Origin: Taxillus chinensis
Lineage: Eukaryota > Streptophyta > Magnoliopsida > Santalales > Loranthaceae
Assembly (NCBI GenBank): GCA_023512835.1
Contig: CM042091.1
Coordinates: forward strand, 44,406,107-44,470,106
DNA: 64,000 bases
Direction: 5' to 3'
Positions 58,224 through 64,000 of the stretch are shown piece by piece (positions within the stretch are counted from its first letter, which is position 1; each line of letters opens with the position of its first letter). The notes beneath the pieces are model-generated. The model searched no databases, was not told the DNA's origin, and saw only the letters and a list, made by a program, of their open reading frames with translations. The translations under genes were made by a program, and so were the position numbers.

Positions 58224-60483
58224 TGTAAAGACTCATATTTGGGTAGTTTTGAGAGATAGCCATTCTATGGGAATGCAACTATCTGGACGGTAGTGTAGTC
58301 GTCGATGTGAGCATTTTGACTGTACTTGGGCCCGATTTCGAGTCAGGGCCCCGTTTGACCCGATTGTTGACTTTTCGGGGTTTATTGGTTGACTTTGCGT
58401 TTGAGCAGTCATTTGAGTGTGATAATATCTAAACAGTGTTGTGCTCATCATTTCGAGCGTTTTGACAGTAATTTGACTCAATTTTGAGTTCGTGACCTCG
58501 GGAGGTCAATTATTGCGTTCGGGTCAATTATTCCTAGGAGGCCAATTATTGGCAACAGTACATATATAATTAAGAACTGTCTTATCTCTTTAATTGCCAG
58601 TTATTGGTGCGTGCGTGTTTGAGCAAGAGAGAGAGAGAGAGAGAAGGTGAAGAGCGTGAAGAGCTTTCTTGGCGATTTTGGGGCGATTGGAGCTCGTGGA
58701 TCGCAATAAACCTTTCCAGGTAGGTGTCCTTAACTGTCTTATCTCGATCCTATCTTTGAATATGTGATCTGTGGTTGTATGAGTGTGTATTTTATGAGGG
58801 TTGAGAAGTCAACCATGGAGGTCTAGATTTAGATCTAGATGAATATATGATTTGTGTGTATTTCTGATGTTATCGTGCGAATTAGAGGCGTTTAGGACGC
58901 GTTTTAAGGTAAATATTGCAGTTTATTGCATAAAACATGTGTTTATGAGCGTCTGGGGGTCACTGGGTTGCTTCCAAACGAAGAACAAGCCAAAAACGAT
59001 GATGAACAGTACCCTGGGCGAACTGTAGGGTCGAAGTTCGTAGTCAGCAGCTGTGGAGTCAGCTGCTTAGTTAGTCCGGATCAGTAGTCCGGAACAGTTA
59101 GTCCAGATCAGTAGTCCGGAGCAGTTAGTCCGAATAAGTAGTCCGGAATAGTTAGTCCGGATCAGTAGTCCGGATCAGCAGCAGTGATCTGTAGCATCCA
59201 TTCCGCAGCCGTGTTCCGCAACTGCGTAGTCCGCAGCAGTGTTCCGCAGCTTCATCCGAAGCTTCAATCCGCAACAGTGTTCCGCAGCAGTGCAACTGCA
59301 CTGCACTGGACCATTTACATTGTAACCTTTAAGTCTCTCCACATTAAGTTACAATGTAAATAACGAAATACCCCCCATTTGGATTCAAAGAAAAATACTA
59401 GAAAAATTAATTCTCACTCTTTCAAAATGTGAAAATTGGGTTTTAGTGTAAAATCTCGGAAAAACCCAAAAGTTCGTAGTGGTGAATTTTTGGAAAGTGG
59501 AGTTAGACATCTCAGAAAAATCCCCAAAAATCAGATTATCTTATTTATGATATGGGAACCTAATGCCGGGACTTTTGATTTCAAGAAAATAGCTGCTATG
59601 GGTACTTCCTTCATAAATCAAGGATTGAGGTTTTACTTATGAAGACTGGCTACAGTTCCAATGGAAATGTTGAGAATGATATGTCATACTCATGTTAGTA
59701 TGTTGGTGTGAGGTATTGGGGCATGGACTCCGTGACTTGTTTGGGTTCTCACCGTGATGCACCGATGGTGCTATGTGGTTGACGTGGCAGGCATATGCAC
59801 CAATGGCAGGCCTGTGTGGCGACTGTGGCCGGGCATATTGCGTTGTGGACAGGCTAAGGCCTGAGTTGAGCCGTTGAGCTCGTGGAGCTAGGGCTGAGTG
59901 CCCTGAGCTGGGATCCCATGGAGGATCGTGGACAAGTTGTCCTGTATAGGCAGGCTGAGTCCTGATGTTTGTTTGCAGGCTGAGTCCTGATGATTGTGCA
60001 CACTACACAGTGCACGAGTACACGAGCATGTAGTATAGACTTGTATGTCTGCATGATGTGGAGTGTTGGGGTCACCTACTGAGCTTGTCGCTCACCCCTA
60101 CTTGTTGTTTACCTTTTTTAGGTGTGACCCGAGACTAGTGGAGGACTTTCTTCCAGGAGGACGCCCACTACTCTGATGTATGATACAGTTATATTCTGTA
60201 TTGTTTTATGTGATATCCCGGACATGGGTCCGTGGACAGTTGTATTTGCATACTGTTTGTAATGTGATGTCTGTATGACTGTTTGACTTATTGTATGCAT
60301 GATGATGTATGGGAAAGTACAGGATTACCCTTGATGTATGACTGTACAGGGTTGCATATTTGAGACAGCACCCGCGGTGTAGTCTCTATTGGTGCTAGTC
60401 ACCAACCCCTTGACCTTTCGGGTGCGGGCAAGGGGAAGTCATGTTCCTGGTTCTGGGTTTTCTTGGAATTCGGGGGCGTGACA
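58224..60483 (+). mobile_element. Solo LTR of the Tekay-type family, 2260 bp
   Basis: It begins TGTAAAGACTC and ends GGGGGCGTGACA, flanked by tagga (58219-58223) and ttgga (60484-60488), matching at four of five bases. Host sequence reads continuously across once it is removed (gccacatata/ggacctagg). It carries an agtccggatcagt minisatellite at 59075-59180 and the family inverted repeat at 59313-59361. No internal region is present. Confidence 0.8.
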
Positions 60484-61060
60484 TTGGACCTAGGTTAACT
60501 AGCCACATAGGGGACCTGCGGCCTCTTGCCAACTCTATGTGGGACCTACGGTTAACCCAGCCAACTCCACCACCAAATCTACACATAATTAATAAACAAA
60601 ACTTTCCAATATTCAGTATATAATACAACAGTCTTACAAAACATTTAAATCTCCAAACTAGTAATAACGTATCACAAAATATATATATATATATATATAA
60701 ACATTATCAAACTATTAATATTAAGCCTCAAATAATATTTTAAATTATAAAATAATAATACCAAGCTACAGTTAATATTTTAAATATCAAATTAATAATA
60801 TCAAGCTACAAATAATATTTTATATTATTAAACTATAATATCAAGCTCAAACACTATTTTATTGTCAAACAATAGTATTCCATTAGTAACCCCAAAAAGA
60901 ATTTCGTATAGCCCATACATTTTTTTATAATTGGGCCAAGGGAGGGAGCACAGACCGGCCTAAAGGGACTAGCCCAACATGCTAACCCGTTAGGGATGGT
61001 GAAGACCTACGGGGGTGGCACTGATGTTACCACCCTTTTTTTTCCACGGCAACGCATTAT

Positions 61061-61310
61061 CGTGCAGACTTGATCCATGGGGGTGACACTGATGCTGCCA
61101 CCCCTCCCTTATTTCATATCCATGCGGGGGGCGTGAGGCCGATCCACGGGTGCAGCACTAATGCCGCCTCCCCTTCCTTCCTTCATCTCCGCACAGGGCG
61201 CGCGGGATTGCTCCACCAAGGCAACACTGATGCCACCGCCCCTCCCTTCCCTCTTTACATCAGCACGGCCACATCGAATGCCCTTGAAGCCGACGCATCA
61301 AACCCTTAGG
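61061..61310. repeat. GC-rich imperfect tandem repeat, about 65-70 bp, four units
   Basis: Units share cactgatgctgccacccctccctt and a gcg(t/c)g segment. It yields a repetitive open frame with no known domain; interpreted as a minisatellite within the LTR. Confidence 0.7.
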
Positions 61311-61347
61311 CAACCAATGAGATTTGTGGGAGTAGAGCAGTGACACG

Positions 61348-61350
<3 letters not shown>

Positions 61351-61428
<78 letters not shown>

Positions 61429-61435
61429 TATATGA
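61351..61435. repeat. Compound (CA)n/(TA)n microsatellite
   Basis: CA repeat, TA repeat, CA repeat. Confidence 0.95.
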
Positions 61436-61874
61436 AGATTCGACACATACTAATTCTAACAATCTGCGTTCATGCAATAAAATAATAAAGAATCAAAAAT
61501 CACCTACTTGGATCTAGACTCGAGAGATCGGTAAAACACGATGGCTTTAAACGCACTGCTCCTCCCTCACCAAGCTCTGCGCAAATCACACAACGAACGT
61601 AGGGTTTCTACCGTAAGTTCTACTCCTTTTTATACCATCCTTTATTATTAAATTTAATAATAATAATAATAATTACATAAATAATAATAACTCAAAATAA
61701 CAATTATATTGATAATATTAACATTATAATAATAATAAACTCAAAATATTAAAATAATTATATTAATAATAATAATAACTCAAAATACTCACTCTAACGC
61801 CACACTGGCAAATAGATATTCTCAACTCTATTCAGGGGCTAACTTTCAATTTCACACAGGTACAAGTCTTTACA

Positions 61875-62333
61875 TCCTCCCCACCTTAGAACTTTTTCGT
61901 CCTCGAAAAGACAAGTCATCTTCAACGAAATAATACCTCCCAAGTTAAAATAACTATGCACAACCTAGCTATAACTAGCAATCATTTGGAATTAACACCA
62001 CGACCCAATTTAAACCATTGTCATGGTGAACAAACAAACTCACAACCTTAAATATTTTATAACCATTATCCACTAACACAATGCAGTTACACATCTCATG
62101 CATCAGATACATGATAATCATTAGGAGAAACAAAGCTATAATAAGCATGATAAACAAATTAGCATCCATAAAAGGAATAACTAGTAACTCACCAAATCAC
62201 ATGCAACCAAGAATGCCAACAACCATAGGTTGGGGTAAAGAACATGCATCTGACTCCCCCACTCCTAGGTCTGCTCCTCCATACTACGGTGGCGCCGCAA
62301 TACTCTAACCAACGGAATTGTCTTGCCTCGCAA
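61875..62333 (-). pseudogene. 3' internal end of the second chromovirus, with end of pol chromodomain
   Basis: 61875-61886 repeats the polypurine tract (tcctccccacct). 62255-62333 in sense translates as RGKTIPLVRVLRRHRSMEEQT, like the chromodomain end of the first element (1440-1530), with the next tryptophan codon changed to TAG. The sequence stops at cgcaa where a plus-strand LTR begins. Confidence 0.75.
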
Positions 62334-64000
62334 TGTGAGGACCTTCCCTGAGGTATGAGTTATGTTTTATGCCTTTGTTTTGCATATGTTGTTTGAGATG
62401 TGGTTTAGTTCGTTGTTGTTGGATTTTGTCAGCCCTTTTTGGCTTGTTGCGAGTTGCATTGCACATGTGTGATCGGTGATCATGTTTTATGTTTTGTTGT
62501 TGGGACATTGAGCTTGAATTTTGCTATGTCCTTTGGGCATGTGTTTTATTTTCGAGGACAAATAGTCTTAAGGTGAGGAGGATGTAAGGACTCGTATTTG
62601 GGTAGTTCTGAGAGATAGTCATTCTATGGGAATGTAACTATCTGGACGGTAGTGTAGTCATCGATGTGAGCATTTTGACTGTACTTGGGCCCGATTCCGA
62701 GTCGGGGCCCCGTTTGACCCGATTATTAACTTTTCGGGGTTTATTGGTTAACTTTGCGTTTGAGCGGTCATTTGGGTGTAATATTATCTTAATAGTATTG
62801 TGCTCGTCATTTCGAGCGTTTTGACAGTAATTGGGCTCAATTTGGAGTTTGTGACCTCGGGAGGTCAATTATTGCGTTCGGGTCAATTATTGCTGGGAGG
62901 CCAATTATTGGCAGCAGTATAAATAATTAAAAACTGCAGTATCCCTTTAATTTTGCTTGGTGCGTGCGTGTTTGAGCAAGAGAGAGAAAGAGAGAAGGTG
63001 AAGAGCTTCACTTGGCGATTTTGGGGCGATTGGAGCTCGTGGATCGCAAATAATCTTCCTGGTAGGTGTCCTTGAACCTCTTATCTCGATTCTGTCTTGG
63101 AATATGCGTGAATTTATCATGATTTAAGAATTTGAGCATGAACCCTAGGTTTTGGGGAAAACCCAATTTTGGGGTTAGATATGATGATTTAGCATAAAAT
63201 CCGTGGTTAAGAACTGATTTATATCAGTTCGGGTACGTAATTTTGTACTCTGTTTAGTAAAACGCGTGTTTGTGAGTGCCTGGGGGTTGCTGGGTTGATT
63301 CCAGACGAAAATTTGGCCCAAAACGATGATGAATAGTAACCTGGGTGAACTGCAGTGTCGAAGTTCGTAGTCAACAGCTTCGTTAGTCCGGATCAGTAGT
63401 CCGGAGCAGTTAGTCCAGAGTAGTTAGTCCGGATCAGTAGTCCGGATCCGCAGCAGTGATCCGCAGCAGTGTTCCGCAGCAGTGATCCGCAGCAGTGCAA
63501 CTGCACTGCACTGGACATTTACATTGTAAACCATTATGCCTCTCCACATGTAAGTATTTTACTTAAGTTACAATGTAAATAACGAAATACCCCCCATTTG
63601 GATTCAAAGAAAAATACTAGAAAAATTAATTCCCACTCTTTCAAAATGTGAAAATTGGGTTTTAGTGTAAAATCTCAGAAAAACTCAAAAGTTCGTAGTG
63701 GTGACTTTTTGGAAAGTGGGGTTAGACATCTCAGAAAAATCCCCAAAAATCAGATTATCTTATTTATGATATGGGAACCCAATGCCGGGACTTTTGATTT
63801 CAAGAAAATAGCTGCTATGAGTACTTCCTTCATAAATCAAGGATTGAGGATTTACTTGTAAAGACTGGCTACAGTTCTAAAGGAAATGTTGAGAATGACA
63901 TGCCATACCAATGCTAGTATGTTGGTGTGAGGTATTGAGGCATAGACTCCGTGACTTGTTTGGGTTCTCACTGTGATGCACCGATGGTGCTATGTGGTTG
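62334..64000 (+). repeat. Plus-strand Tekay-type LTR in long form (truncated by window end)
   Basis: It begins TGTGAGGACC directly after recognisable host pol sequence. After 249 bp it reaches the family's other start site TGTAAGGACTC at 62583, preceded by ggtgaggagga. From there it follows the solo LTR at 58224-60483, including an agtccggatcagt array (63385-63450) and the inverted repeat at 63517-63580. No 3' end or internal region is in the window. A 5-bp duplication cgcaa (62329-62333) is predicted to recur on the far side. Confidence 0.8.

Larger units (their letters stand above)
57536..61874 (-). repeat. 3' LTR of a second chromovirus, split by a solo LTR
   Basis: It begins TGTCATGCCCCC at 57536 and ends caagtctttaca at 61874, followed by the same polypurine tract as the first element. 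It is interrupted at 58224-60483; removing that leaves about 2.08 kb. The right part holds a (TA)n, AAT-rich stretches (61640-61790), a GC-rich minisatellite and a CA microsatellite. Confidence 0.75.

Noticed and set aside
61070..61309. 79-codon repetitive frame as a possible small protein
   Set aside because: It is produced by an imperfect GC-rich tandem repeat inside an LTR, with no known domain.

Overview
This 64-kb window is nuclear DNA of a flowering plant and consists almost entirely of nested transposable elements. The evidence for a plant is chromovirus, Athila and SIRE-type LTR retrotransposons with plant primer-binding sites, remains of an endogenous pararetrovirus, a hAT-type miniature element, and one intact host gene with plant-style GT-AG introns. 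No bacterial gene, CRISPR array, rRNA or tRNA gene was found. The sequence alone does not identify the species.

Layout. 1-9112: a Ty3/gypsy chromovirus (Tekay type, minus strand) with a decayed gag-pol; the window cuts its left LTR. 9113-14156: fragments of related LTRs in alternating orientation. 14378-19470: an older dead chromovirus pol (plus strand), split by an LTR-type insertion (15036-17543, 5-bp target duplication) and by a hAT-like miniature element (18636-19066, perfect 8-bp duplication). 19471-33066: an LTR fragment, then a crippled minus-strand Ty1/copia element that is itself split by a 10.4-kb Athila element (21209-31569; near-identical LTRs, perfect gtgac duplication). 33067-35795: an unidentified repeat and another LTR fragment. 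35800-37900: decayed endogenous pararetrovirus coding sequence. 38294-39806: a terminal-inverted-repeat element that has captured a pyruvate kinase exon.

40240-41960 holds the only intact host gene: translation initiation factor eIF1 (SUI1), 113 residues, three coding exons plus a 5'-UTR intron. 42880-43934 is an LTR fragment, the target of a 12.8-kb SIRE-like copia element (43935-56745, minus strand, perfect tcaac duplication). Besides gag-pol, that element carries a long 3' reading frame that ends in a Ulp1-like (C48) cysteine protease domain with its catalytic residues intact. 57536-62333 is the 3' end of another minus-strand chromovirus whose LTR is split by a solo LTR (58224-60483). 62334-64000 is the start of a plus-strand LTR inserted into the end of its pol.

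The strongest observations are: the SIRE-like element with a plant-transposon-domain plus Ulp1 protease ORF; a chromovirus family with two identical polypurine tracts 248 bp apart, matching two alternative LTR starts; gene capture by a DNA transposon; and a consistent pattern of inactivating stops at sites where methylated C mutates to T. Apart from eIF1, every coding region is a pseudogene, so expression of working proteins from this window is expected only from the eIF1 gene.
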